This document shows positions 1-7,517 of a stretch of 64,000 bases of DNA, piece by piece; within the stretch, counting starts at the first letter, position 1; every line of letters starts with the position of its first letter. Where the stretch lies: NCBI RefSeq assembly GCF_016894345.1, contig NZ_CP069798.1, forward strand, positions 1,199,385 to 1,263,384. The letters are read 5' to 3'. Under the pieces are notes generated by a model. The model had not been told where the DNA came from. It ran no database searches and worked only from the letters and a program-made list of their open reading frames with translations. A program made the translations under genes and the position numbers. Source of the stretch: Paralysiella testudinis. GTDB taxonomy: Bacteria > Pseudomonadota > Gammaproteobacteria > Burkholderiales > Neisseriaceae.

Positions 1-2
1 AT

Positions 3-65
3 GAATTGGGCGACCTCTATTTGTATCTGCCCAATCCCTGCGCCGGCTGGCCGTGGACTAAATAA
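3..65 (+). CDS. 3' end of an upstream gene (partial)
   Basis: Twenty sense codons are open from the window edge and end in TAA, giving a tail rich in Leu, Tyr, Pro and Trp (ending GWPWTK). The stop overlaps the ATG of the next gene (TAATG), which points to translational coupling and a shared transcript. The product is not recognisable from so little sequence. Confidence 0.5.
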   Translation, partial: ELGDLYLYLPNPCAGWPWTK

Positions 66-634
66 TGTCTTGGCGCAGCTTGATGGTGCTGCTGATGGCG
101 GCGGCTTTGTCGTGGCAGGTAGCCGCTGATCCGCCGCCGCAATGGCCGCAGCAGGCGCTGGATAAAGTGGATTTGGCGCTGGGGCAATATCAGCGCCAAG
201 CGGCGGCCCAGCAGCTGAGCGGGGTGGTGATTTCGGTGCACGATGGCGACAGTTTGCGCGTGCGCGATGTTCATGGCCGTGTGCATCGCATCCGCTTGGC
301 TTTTGTGGATGCACCCGAAATCGGCCAAGCATACGGTATGACCAGCCGCGACGGCTTGCGCCAGCGTTTGTTGGGCCAGCAAGTCACCGTCAGCGTGTTG
401 GAGCGCGACCGCTACCAGCGCCAAGTGGCACAAATTTGGCTCGGCGACACCGACATTAGCCTGTGGCAATTGCAGCAAGGTGCGGCTTGGCACTACCGCA
501 GCATCGCCAAAAATAAGCAAAACAGCGCCGCCTATGCCCGCTACCGCGCCGCCGAATTCAATGCCCGCCACAGCCGCCAAGGTTTGTGGCAACAGCGCGA
601 TGCAGTGCCGCCGTGGCAATTTCGCCGTCAGTAA
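65..634 (+). CDS. secreted thermonuclease-family (SNase) nuclease
   Basis: A 189-aa protein with an N-terminal hydrophobic signal segment (about residues 1-21, ending near VAADPP) and a staphylococcal-nuclease OB-fold domain. The family hallmarks are present: VHDGDSLRV (start of the fold and metal site), RLAFVDAPE (catalytic Arg and Asp/Glu) and DRYQRQVAQI (second catalytic Arg). Such enzymes cleave DNA or RNA with calcium, here probably in the periplasm or outside the cell. The start at 65 overlaps the upstream stop, so expression is probably coupled. The protein is full length for a single-domain bacterial SNase, and the function within this family is not more specific than nuclease. Confidence 0.85.
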   Translation: MSWRSLMVLLMAAALSWQVAADPPPQWPQQALDKVDLALGQYQRQAAAQQLSGVVISVHDGDSLRVRDVHGRVHRIRLAFVDAPEIGQAYGMTSRDGLRQRLLGQQVTVSVLERDRYQRQVAQIWLGDTDISLWQLQQGAAWHYRSIAKNKQNSAAYARYRAAEFNARHSRQGLWQQRDAVPPWQFRRQ

Positions 635-656
635 ACACAAACCTCTGTTTATTATT

Positions 657-668
657 AGGCTGCCTGAA
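657..668 (+). repeat. DNA uptake sequence AGGCTGCCTGAA (representative copy)
   Basis: This 12-mer, on either strand, recurs many times in the core parts of the window, for example at 3027-3038 and, reversed, at 6279-6290. It also occurs inside genes such as nagZ, gluQ, carA and recG. It is the DUS dialect described for Simonsiella-type Neisseriaceae. Many copies are arranged as inverted pairs just after stop codons and are listed as terminators. It is nearly absent from about 35.1 to 56.9 kb. Confidence 0.9.
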
Positions 669-700
669 AACCCCATAATCCCTTTTTTAGCGCCACGCCC

Positions 701-1330
701 ATGAATGCCCAAAAACGCCAACAAATCTTTGCCCGCTTTCAGGCCGCCAATCCGCATCCCACCACCGAGCTGGTGTTTGCCAGCCCGTTTGAGCTGCTGA
801 TTGCGGTGCTGCTGTCGGCGCAGGCCACCGATGTGTCGGTCAACAAAGCCACCGCACGGCTGTTTCCCGTGGCCAATACGCCGCAGGCCATCTTGGATTT
901 GGGGCTGGATGCGCTCACCGATTACATCAAAACCATCGGCCTCTACAAAACCAAGGCCAAGCATGTGATGCAAACCTGCCGTCTGTTGCTGGAGCAGCAC
1001 AACGGCGAAGTGCCGGCGGATCGCGCAGCGCTGGAAGCGTTACCCGGCGTGGGGCGCAAAACCGCCAATGTGGTGCTCAATACCGCATTCGGCCAGCCCG
1101 CCATGGCAGTGGACACGCATATTTTCCGCGTGGCCAACCGCACCCGCATTGCGCCGGGCAAAAACGTGCGCGAAGTGGAAGACAAACTGGTGCGCCTGAT
1201 TCCCAAGCCTTATCTCTACGATGCCCACCACTGGCTGATTTTACACGGGCGCTATACCTGCAAGGCACTCAAGCCGCAGTGCGGGCAGTGTTTGATTGCC
1301 GATTTGTGCGAGTATCCGGCCAAGAGCTGA
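701..1330 (+). CDS. nth: endonuclease III
   Basis: A 209-aa bifunctional DNA glycosylase/AP lyase for oxidised pyrimidines in base excision repair. The helix-hairpin-helix LPGVGRKTANVV (about residues 114-125) contains the catalytic Lys, and VDTHIFRVANR supplies the catalytic Asp. The C-terminal cysteine array C-x6-C-x2-C-x5-C (in CKALKPQC, CGQC, LIADLC) is the usual 4Fe-4S loop. Length and motif order match E. coli Nth closely. The start ATG at 701 gives a normal N terminus. A DUS lies just upstream, between this gene and the nuclease gene. Confidence 0.96.
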   Translation: MNAQKRQQIFARFQAANPHPTTELVFASPFELLIAVLLSAQATDVSVNKATARLFPVANTPQAILDLGLDALTDYIKTIGLYKTKAKHVMQTCRLLLEQHNGEVPADRAALEALPGVGRKTANVVLNTAFGQPAMAVDTHIFRVANRTRIAPGKNVREVEDKLVRLIPKPYLYDAHHWLILHGRYTCKALKPQCGQCLIADLCEYPAKS

Positions 1331-1477
1331 AGTGTCGGGCATGGATTGAATATCATTCCCAACCAATATCAACACGTAAATAGCCATGATGGCAGTTGTG
1401 TTTCAGGCAGCCTTTTGGCTACAATGCTTGCCATATTGCATTGCCGCAAAATCAACTGTGAAACACAAAGGATTGCT

Positions 1478-2956
1478 ATGCGCCGTACCCCAAAATGGAT
1501 GTTCACCGCCACCGCCGTGGCTTTGCTGCTGGGCGGCTGCGACAAAGGCAGTAGCTGGTTTGGCCGTGAAGACGACAATCAGGGTTTTGTTAAAACCATC
1601 GAAACCGACGGCAAAAATGGCAGCGTGGCGATGCTGTTGCCCGATTTCACTCAATTGGTGGAGCAAGAAGGCGCGGCGGTGGTGAATATCCAGGCCTCGC
1701 GCGATGCGGGCTCTCGCAACCAAGCCGATCCTGCAGGCATGGATCAGAGCCAGTTTCCCGACAACGATCCTTTCTACGAGTTCTTTAAGCGGCTGGTGCC
1801 CAATATGCCGTCTGAGCCGCAAGACGCCGAAGAAAATTTCAACTTCGGCTCCGGTTTTATCATCAGTGCCGACGGCTATATCCTCACCAATACCCATGTA
1901 CTGGCGGGTATGAACAACATCAAAGTGCTGCTCAACGACAAACGCGAATACAGCGCCAAATTGGTGGGCTCCGATGCCCAATCGGACGTGGCCTTGCTCA
2001 AAATCGATGCGCAAGATTTGCCTACGGTAAAAGTGGGCAACCCCAAGCAATTGAAAGTGGGCGAATGGGTGGCGGCCATTGGCGCGCCGTTCGGCTTTGA
2101 TAACAGCGTCACCGCCGGGATTGTGTCGGCCAAAGGACGCAGCCTGCCCAACGAAAACTACACCCCGTTTATCCAAACCGATGTGGCGATTAACCCCGGC
2201 AATTCCGGCGGCCCCTTATTCAACCTGCGCGGCCAAGTGGTGGGCATCAATTCGCAAATCTACAGCCGCAGCGGCGGCTTTATGGGCATTTCGTTTGCCA
2301 TTCCCATCGATGTGGCGATGAATGTGGCCGAGCAGCTGAAGACCACCGGCAAGGTGCAGCGCGGTCGCTTGGGCGTGGTGATTCAAGAGGTATCGTATGA
2401 TTTGGCCAAATCGTTTGGCTTGGAAAAAGCCAGCGGCGCCTTGGTGTCGCAAGTGATTGCGGGCGGGCCGGCGGCCAAGGCCGGTTTGCAGGTGGGCGAT
2501 ATTGTGCAAAGCGTGAACGGCGAAGAAGTGAAAAACTCCAGCGATTTGCCGGTGATGGTGGGGATTACCGCACCGGGCAAAGAGATCACGCTGGGCATAT
2601 GGCGCAACGGCAAAAGTGAAAGCGTTAAAGTCACGCTCGACAGCATGGGCAGCGATACCGCCGCCAACAATCCCGCAGGCAGCGCCGCACCCGACGGCAG
2701 CAGTGCCGCCGGTTTTCAGGTGCCAAGCTTGGGCTTGGGCTTGCAGCAAAGCCAAAACGGCTTGGTGGTGATCAACAGCCAAGGCTTGGCCGCGCAAGCA
2801 GGCTTGCGCCGTGGCGATGTGATTGTGGCGGTGGGGCAAACCAGCGTGAGCGATGAAGACAGCTTTAACAAAGCCGTGGCCGCTGCCGGCAAAAACATTC
2901 CGTTGTTGGTGAAACGCGGCAGCAATACCCTGTTTTTGGCGCTGACCTTACAGTAA
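1478..2956 (+). CDS. HtrA/DegP-type periplasmic serine protease, lipoprotein
   Basis: A 492-aa protein. I place the start at 1478 (MRRTPKW), preceded by AAAGGA, rather than at the longer upstream frame, because it exposes a lipoprotein signal with lipobox LLGGC. The trypsin-like domain has the triad His in NTHVLAG, Asp in SDVALLKI and Ser in GNSGGPL. Two PDZ domains follow (about residues 290-380 and 405-490). The family degrades or refolds damaged envelope proteins. Lipidation suggests membrane anchoring, unlike soluble E. coli DegP and DegQ. A DegQ/MucD-type name would be reasonable; orthology was not tested. Confidence 0.93.
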   Translation: MRRTPKWMFTATAVALLLGGCDKGSSWFGREDDNQGFVKTIETDGKNGSVAMLLPDFTQLVEQEGAAVVNIQASRDAGSRNQADPAGMDQSQFPDNDPFYEFFKRLVPNMPSEPQDAEENFNFGSGFIISADGYILTNTHVLAGMNNIKVLLNDKREYSAKLVGSDAQSDVALLKIDAQDLPTVKVGNPKQLKVGEWVAAIGAPFGFDNSVTAGIVSAKGRSLPNENYTPFIQTDVAINPGNSGGPLFNLRGQVVGINSQIYSRSGGFMGISFAIPIDVAMNVAEQLKTTGKVQRGRLGVVIQEVSYDLAKSFGLEKASGALVSQVIAGGPAAKAGLQVGDIVQSVNGEEVKNSSDLPVMVGITAPGKEITLGIWRNGKSESVKVTLDSMGSDTAANNPAGSAAPDGSSAAGFQVPSLGLGLQQSQNGLVVINSQGLAAQAGLRRGDVIVAVGQTSVSDEDSFNKAVAAAGKNIPLLVKRGSNTLFLALTLQ

Positions 2957-2974
2957 ATCTGCGTATACTTAGAG

Positions 2975-3009
2975 CCAGCCTAGCTTTGTATTGAGCGGGC
3001 TGGTTTTTT
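2975..3009 (+). terminator. intrinsic terminator after the HtrA gene
   Basis: CCAGCC and GCT arms pair with AGC and GGCTGG around a short loop and are followed by TTTTTT at 3004-3009. It lies 19 bases after the stop codon of the protease gene. Confidence 0.7.
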
Positions 3010-3048
3010 AACTGCAGGGTTGGTTAAGGCTGCCTGAAAGTGCTGTAG

Positions 3049-3086
3049 GTCGGATTCTTGAATCCGACGCTTGTTCAAAGAACAAG
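3049..3086. repeat. two small perfect hairpins upstream of nagZ
   Basis: GTCGGATTC-TT-GAATCCGAC (3049-3068) is followed by CTTGTTC-AAA-GAACAAG (3070-3086). A related GTAGGTCGG/CCGACCTAC hairpin occurs at 33923-33950, so the first is probably one copy of a dispersed small palindromic repeat. Function is unknown. Confidence 0.5.
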
Positions 3087-3130
3087 ATATTCACACTTCA
3101 GGCTCTCACGGGCAATCAAAGGAACATTCA

Positions 3131-4216
3131 ATGACAGCACCAACACTACCCCGCGGCCCGGTGATGGCCGATGTGGCCGGGCTGGTTTTAACCGCAGAAG
3201 AGCGGCAGCGTTTATGCCATCCGGCGGTGGGCGGGGTGATTTTGTTCCGCCGCAATTATGCCTCGCGCGAGCAGATCACGGCATTGGTGGCGCAGATTAA
3301 AGCGTTAAGGCAGCCTGAATTGGTGGTGGCGGTGGATCACGAAGGCGGGCGTGTGCAGCGCTTTATCGACGGCTTTACCCGTTTGCCCGCCATGCGTGCG
3401 TTGGGTGAGGTTTGGGATGCCCACGGCCAAGCGGCCGCGCAAGCACAGGCCGAGCAAGTGGGCTGGGTGCTGGCGGCGGAGTTGCGCGCCTGTGGCGTGG
3501 ATTTGTCGTTTACGCCGGTGCTGGATTTGGATTGGGGCTGCTGTGCGGTGATCGGCAACCGCAGCTTTCATGCCGACAGCCATGTGGTTACCGATTTGGC
3601 GCTGGCCTTGCAGCGCGGCTTGCAAAAAGGCGGCATGAAAGCCTGCGGCAAGCATTTCCCCGGTCATGGCTTTGTGGCGGGCGACAGCCACCACACGCTG
3701 CCTGAAGATAGGCGCAGCCTAGATGAATTATGGGAAGACGACTTATTGCCGTTCGAGCACCTCAGCGAAGCGGGCATGGCCGCGGTAATGCCCGCCCATG
3801 TGGTGTATCCGCAGGTGGACAGCGAGCCGGCCGGATTCTCGGCAGTGTGGCTGCAACAGGTGTTGCGCGAAGAGTTGGGTTTTAACGGGGTGATTTTTTC
3901 CGACGACCTTACCATGGAAGGCGCCAGCATGGCGGGCGACATCCGCGCCCGCGCCGACCGCGCCTTTGCCGCCGGCTGCGATATTGTGCTGGTGTGCAAT
4001 AAACCGGCTTGGGTGGATGCGTTGTTGCAGGATTTTAGCGCCCCGCCTAATCCGCAGCTGGCCGCCCGCTGGCAGTTTATGGCCGGCAGCGGCGAGCCCG
4101 GCCAATTTGCCGCCTTGCTGCAAACGCCGGAATTTCAGGCAGCCCAAGCGCAAGTGGCGGCGCTGGCCAGCTGTGTTGATGTGGCCGGTGGCGTGAAAGT
4201 GGGCGAGGCGTTTTAA
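3131..4216 (+). CDS. nagZ: beta-N-acetylhexosaminidase NagZ
   Basis: A 361-aa cytoplasmic glycoside hydrolase of family 3 that removes N-acetylglucosamine from anhydro-muropeptides during cell-wall recycling. Visible motifs are DHEGGRVQRF, the family signature KHFPGHG with its catalytic His loop (followed by GDSHHTLPEDRRS), and SDDLTMEGA with the nucleophile Asp. I choose ATG 3131, after AAAGGAACATTCA, over the longer frame that would begin at 3071 inside the hairpin region. An in-frame DUS encodes the RQPE stretch near residue 60. The length is slightly above the E. coli enzyme. Confidence 0.95.
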   Translation: MTAPTLPRGPVMADVAGLVLTAEERQRLCHPAVGGVILFRRNYASREQITALVAQIKALRQPELVVAVDHEGGRVQRFIDGFTRLPAMRALGEVWDAHGQAAAQAQAEQVGWVLAAELRACGVDLSFTPVLDLDWGCCAVIGNRSFHADSHVVTDLALALQRGLQKGGMKACGKHFPGHGFVAGDSHHTLPEDRRSLDELWEDDLLPFEHLSEAGMAAVMPAHVVYPQVDSEPAGFSAVWLQQVLREELGFNGVIFSDDLTMEGASMAGDIRARADRAFAAGCDIVLVCNKPAWVDALLQDFSAPPNPQLAARWQFMAGSGEPGQFAALLQTPEFQAAQAQVAALASCVDVAGGVKVGEAF

Positions 4217-4253
4217 GCCGCTTTGTGCAACATATTTTACCGTTACGAAAAAC

Positions 4254-4290
4254 AATAAAGGCTGCCTGAAACTTTCAGGTAGCCTTTATT
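4254..4290 (+). terminator. inverted-DUS terminator after nagZ
   Basis: AATAAAGGCTGCCTGAAA pairs with TCAGGTAGCCTTTATT across a 3-base loop. The second arm is a one-base variant (AGGCTACCTGA) of the DUS. It begins 38 bases after the nagZ stop. Confidence 0.7.
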
Positions 4291-4613
4291 GTCTTGCTTT
4301 CGTCATTATTTGTTCACTGTTTTGTCATTTTCAGTTTGTAAAGTGGCCATCATGCTAATAAAATCAGCACAAGCCGTTGCCGTATTGGTTTGTGGTTGAT
4401 GTGGCAGAGGGTTGGCTGCACCATCCAAACCAGCGCCGCCTGTCATGTGCATGAAACATTCCCGTGTGCAAAATTTTACAGCATCGACAGCAGGATACTT
4501 GAAAAATATTGCCCATGGCACGCCGATTTTCCCGCATCGCCGATGCGTGGCAAACCATCGTTAATTGGTTTTTTAACATAGGCGTGTCACCGGCACATTC
4601 TGGAGCAACGACC
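4291..4613. other. intergenic region with no convincing gene
   Basis: A reverse-strand frame of 71 codons (4306-4521) has a somewhat protein-like composition but no recognisable domain and a weak start. The forward frame that runs into the next gene from 4509 lacks a ribosome site. I see no clear promoter. It may contain a decayed gene. Confidence 0.35.
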
Positions 4614-5363
4614 ATGTTACAACTGCAAACCCCCACCCACTTATCGATTCAAGGCGGCAGCCTGAGTGTGTCGCTGGCGCATGACGAGCACGAGGTGGCC
4701 GAAGCACAACGATTGCGCTATAAGGTGTTTGCCGAAGAAATGGGCGCCAACATCACCGCAGTAGACGGTTTGGATGTCGACCATTTTGATCCGTTCTGCC
4801 GCCACCTGATTGCGCGCGACCGCGACAGCGGCCGCGTGATTGGTTGCTACCGTCTGCTCACCGCCGAGGGCGCCAAAGCCGCAGGCGGCTGGTATTCCGC
4901 CGCCGAATTCGATTTGGCCCGTTTGCAGCACGTATTGCCGCAAACCGTGGAACTCGGTCGCGCCTGCGTACACCAGGATTACCGCTCCGGCAGCACCATT
5001 ACCCTATTGTGGGCTGGCTTGGTGCAGTTTATGCAGCAGCAGGATTTGAGCTTTATGATTGGCTGCGGCAGCATCAGCATGGCCGATGGCGGCCATTTTG
5101 CCGCCAGCCTGTTTACCCAATTGCAGCAAAAACACTATGCGCCGCCGGAATACCGTGTATTCCCCAAAAATCCATTGCCGATACACGCCTTGCAGCGCGA
5201 TTTGGCGGTAGAGTGCCCAGCGTTGATTAAGGGCTATGTGCGCGCCGGTGCCTATATTTGCGGCGAGCCACATTGGGATGCTGACTTTAACAGCGCCGAT
5301 GTGCTGGTGATGATGCCGATGTCGCGCTTAAACCCGCGCTATGCGCGCCACTTCCTTAAATAA
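4614..5363 (+). CDS. OlsB-like GNAT N-acyltransferase (hemolysin-annotated family)
   Basis: A 249-aa protein of the GNAT subfamily (Acetyltransf_5), often annotated as putative hemolysin, that includes the ornithine N-acyltransferase OlsB. The core is seen in AQRLRYKVFAEEMGA near the N terminus, then VIGCYRLLT and ELGRACVHQDYRSG. The start at 4614 follows GGAG at a good distance; the frame is open upstream to 4509 but without a ribosome site. The next gene is a PlsC-type acyltransferase 9 bases downstream, the arrangement typical of olsB-olsA. I infer synthesis of ornithine or a similar aminolipid. Transfer of another acyl group cannot be excluded. Confidence 0.8.
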   Translation: MLQLQTPTHLSIQGGSLSVSLAHDEHEVAEAQRLRYKVFAEEMGANITAVDGLDVDHFDPFCRHLIARDRDSGRVIGCYRLLTAEGAKAAGGWYSAAEFDLARLQHVLPQTVELGRACVHQDYRSGSTITLLWAGLVQFMQQQDLSFMIGCGSISMADGGHFAASLFTQLQQKHYAPPEYRVFPKNPLPIHALQRDLAVECPALIKGYVRAGAYICGEPHWDADFNSADVLVMMPMSRLNPRYARHFLK

Positions 5364-5372
5364 GGAACACGG

Positions 5373-6185
5373 ATGCAGGCAAACAAATGGTTGTTGTGCT
5401 GGCGTTTAGGGCGGGTGGGCGTGCATTTGCTGTATGGCTGTGCGCAGATTCTGCTGTTTTTCGGCCGCGCCAGCCGCACACAACGGCAAGCCATTATCGG
5501 CCGCTGGTCGCGCCAATTGCTGCATATTTGTGGTATGCGCTTAACCGTGCTGCCGCAGGATATGGCGGTGGACAGCACCGGTGGGCGCATGTTGGTGGCC
5601 AACCACATTTCGTGGTTGGATATTTTTGCCATCAATGCCGTGGTGCCAATGCGGTTTGTGGCCAAAGAAGACATTCTTGGCTGGCCGTTGATTGGCTGGC
5701 TGGTGGCGCGGGCAGACACGGTGTTTATCCGCCGCAGCTGTCGCGCATCGGCTTTGGCGGTGGCCGATACCGTGGCGCAGGTGTTGCGCGAAGGTGATCG
5801 CGTGGCCGTATTCCCCGAAGGCACCACTACCGATGGCGCCAGCATCAAGCCGTTTAAAAGCAGCCTGTTTCAGGCGGCGGTTAATGCGCAAGCCACAGTG
5901 CAGCCACTGGCTTTGCGCTATCCCTTGCCGCAAGGCGGCCGCAATCCGGCATCCGCCTATTATGACGACATTACCCTCTGGCAATCATTGTGTGCGGTGT
6001 TGCAACAGCCGCAAAGCCAAGTGGAAGTGCATTTTCTAAACCCCATCAATACCCATGGCTTAAACCGTCAGCAAGTTTGTCAGCAAGCGCAGATGCAAAT
6101 CGCCGATTTTCTGGCGCAATACCGCATCATTGAAGGCGTGAATGCCGAAACATGGCGGGAATTGTCTCTTTATGATGCACATTAA
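5373..6185 (+). CDS. PlsC-family lysophospholipid/O-acyltransferase (OlsA-like)
   Basis: A 270-aa membrane-associated 1-acylglycerol-3-phosphate acyltransferase-family protein. The HX4D catalytic block is NHISWLDIF, the acceptor-binding block is FPEGTTTDG, and hydrophobic stretches lie in the first 45 residues. AAGGAAC precedes the ATG, and the gene follows the OlsB-like gene after 9 bases. The family makes phosphatidic acid (PlsC) or acylates lyso-ornithine lipid (OlsA). The pairing favours the second, or a dual role, but the motifs alone do not decide. Neisseria also have nlaA/nlaB-type enzymes of this family. Confidence 0.85.
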   Translation: MQANKWLLCWRLGRVGVHLLYGCAQILLFFGRASRTQRQAIIGRWSRQLLHICGMRLTVLPQDMAVDSTGGRMLVANHISWLDIFAINAVVPMRFVAKEDILGWPLIGWLVARADTVFIRRSCRASALAVADTVAQVLREGDRVAVFPEGTTTDGASIKPFKSSLFQAAVNAQATVQPLALRYPLPQGGRNPASAYYDDITLWQSLCAVLQQPQSQVEVHFLNPINTHGLNRQQVCQQAQMQIADFLAQYRIIEGVNAETWRELSLYDAH

Positions 6186-6240
6186 GAATGCCGGTTTGCG
6201 GTTTTCAAACAAATTTGAATAAATAAATTCGCGCTTCATA

Positions 6241-6266
6241 ATTGTTTTAATTTAAATTAAAACAAT
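6241..6266. promoter_or_regulatory. 26-bp perfect AT palindrome
   Basis: ATTGTTTTAATTT is followed directly by its exact reverse complement. It lies between the acyltransferase gene and the amino-acid binding protein gene. There is no clean T run, so an operator is as likely as a terminator. A reversed DUS follows at 6279-6290. Confidence 0.5.
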
Positions 6267-6415
6267 ACCTTATTTATTTTCAGGCAGCCTTAGTATGCGT
6301 AATTTGGGCAAATGGGTGGCTTTGGCCTGTGCATCTGTTTCAATCCTGTGTATGATTGTTTTAGTTGAAGTGCAACACACAACATTTTCAAAAATACGCA
6401 TTGGGAGAGAACAAG

Positions 6416-7288
6416 ATGATGTTGAAACAAAAAGCCGTATGGACATTGGCTGCCGTAGCCGCCGCATTCACACTGGCCGCCTGCGGTGGTGGCAGCAAAA
6501 CCGAAACCGCTGCCGCCTCTGCCGATGGCAGTGCCGCCGCCGCCAAAACTTATGTGGTGGCCACCGATGCCACTTATGCGCCGTTTGAATACACCGAAGC
6601 GGGCGAAGTGCTGGGTTTCTCCAAGGATATTCTGGAGGCTGTGGGCAACAAAGAAGGCTTGCAGTTCAAATTTGTGAATACGCCGTGGGAAGGCATTTTT
6701 GCTACTTTGGGCAAGGGTGATGCCGATGTGGTGTCGTCCAGCGTCACCATCACCGACGAACGCAAGCAGAGCATGGGTTTTTCTGATCCCTACTTTGAAG
6801 CCACGCAGATGATTGTTACCGGCGCCAAGGGCAGTGATGTGAAATCGTTTGCTGATTTGGCCAAACGTACGGTATCGGTGCAAAACGGCACCACCGGCGA
6901 CTTGGTGATGCAGAAACTGCAAGGCAAAGACAGCACCAACATCAAACGCTTCGAATCCATGCCGCTGGCACTGAAAGAGCTGGTGAGCGGTGGCGTAGAT
7001 GCTTCCGTGGGTGATAATGGCGTGGTGCAAAACTTCGTCAACAACAACCCGGGCACCAAGCTGAATACCTTGGTTGACCCCAGTTTTGAAAAAGAATTCT
7101 ACGGCTTTGCGGTGAAAAAAGGCCGTGATGATGATTTGCTGAAAAAAATCAACGCCGGTATTGCCGCCATCAAGGCCGACGGCACTTACGACAAAATTTA
7201 CGCCAAGTGGTTTAGCGCCGGCAATGCGCCGGCCGCCGCCCCTGCGGCTTCCGCCGCCCCTGCGGCTTCCGCCGCCTCAGGGCAGTAA
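6416..7288 (+). CDS. polar amino-acid ABC transporter substrate-binding lipoprotein
   Basis: A 290-aa periplasmic solute-binding protein (SBP_bac_3 family). The start at 6416 follows GGGAGAGAACAAG and gives a lipoprotein signal with lipobox LAAC-GGG. The type II fold is visible from YVVATDATYAPFEY through DADVVSSSVTITDERK and VQNGTTGDLVMQ to DKIYAKWF. The family delivers basic or polar amino acids to an ABC permease, but no permease or ATPase gene lies beside it, so the partner must be elsewhere. The C terminus is an Ala/Pro tail encoded by two tandem 18-base repeats (7240-7275), which could vary in length in frame. Confidence 0.9.
   Translation: MMLKQKAVWTLAAVAAAFTLAACGGGSKTETAAASADGSAAAAKTYVVATDATYAPFEYTEAGEVLGFSKDILEAVGNKEGLQFKFVNTPWEGIFATLGKGDADVVSSSVTITDERKQSMGFSDPYFEATQMIVTGAKGSDVKSFADLAKRTVSVQNGTTGDLVMQKLQGKDSTNIKRFESMPLALKELVSGGVDASVGDNGVVQNFVNNNPGTKLNTLVDPSFEKEFYGFAVKKGRDDDLLKKINAGIAAIKADGTYDKIYAKWFSAGNAPAAAPAASAAPAASAASGQ
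7240..7275 (+). repeat. two tandem 18-bp repeats in the binding-protein C terminus
   Basis: CCCTGCGGCTTCCGCCGC occurs twice head to tail and codes for two PAASAA-type units. Gain or loss of a unit would keep the frame, so strains may differ in tail length. Confidence 0.8.
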
Positions 7289-7303
7289 AGCCCACCGCCA
7301 GCA

Positions 7304-7334
7304 CAGCCCCCTGCACTTTAAGGGGGCTGTTTTT
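7304..7334 (+). terminator. intrinsic terminator after the binding-protein gene
   Basis: CAGCCCCCT pairs with AGGGGGCTG around an 8-base loop and is followed by TTTTT. It lies 15 bases after the stop. Confidence 0.85.
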
Positions 7335-7344
7335 GTTGTTGATG

Positions 7345-7370
7345 TTGCACCGCAAAATGTGGGGTATAAT
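7345..7370 (+). promoter_or_regulatory. possible promoter for glnS
   Basis: A perfect TATAAT -10 box lies at 7365-7370. The best upstream match to a -35 (TTGCAC, 7345-7350) is only 14 bases away, which is short, so the -35 assignment is weak. It follows the terminator of the previous gene directly, where a new promoter is expected. Confidence 0.4.
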
Positions 7371-7517
7371 TGACGTTTAGTGCTGTTTTATACTTCGGGC
7401 TTGTAATAAGGGGAAGCCATCCTGATATACAAGGATAGGCTTTATTCTATCTTGCCCACCGGCGGCAGCCGCCATGCACAACACAACCGCTTACTCACCA
7501 GATTGACCACCAAAGCC

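Noticed and set aside
1403..2176. 257-codon reverse ORF inside the HtrA gene
   Set aside because: Antisense shadow with His/Gly/Arg-rich, non-protein-like composition; the forward gene has full protease motifs.
4306..4521. 71-codon reverse-strand ORF between nagZ and the GNAT gene
   Set aside because: No ribosome site, no domain and overlap with another frame; composition alone is not enough to call a gene.
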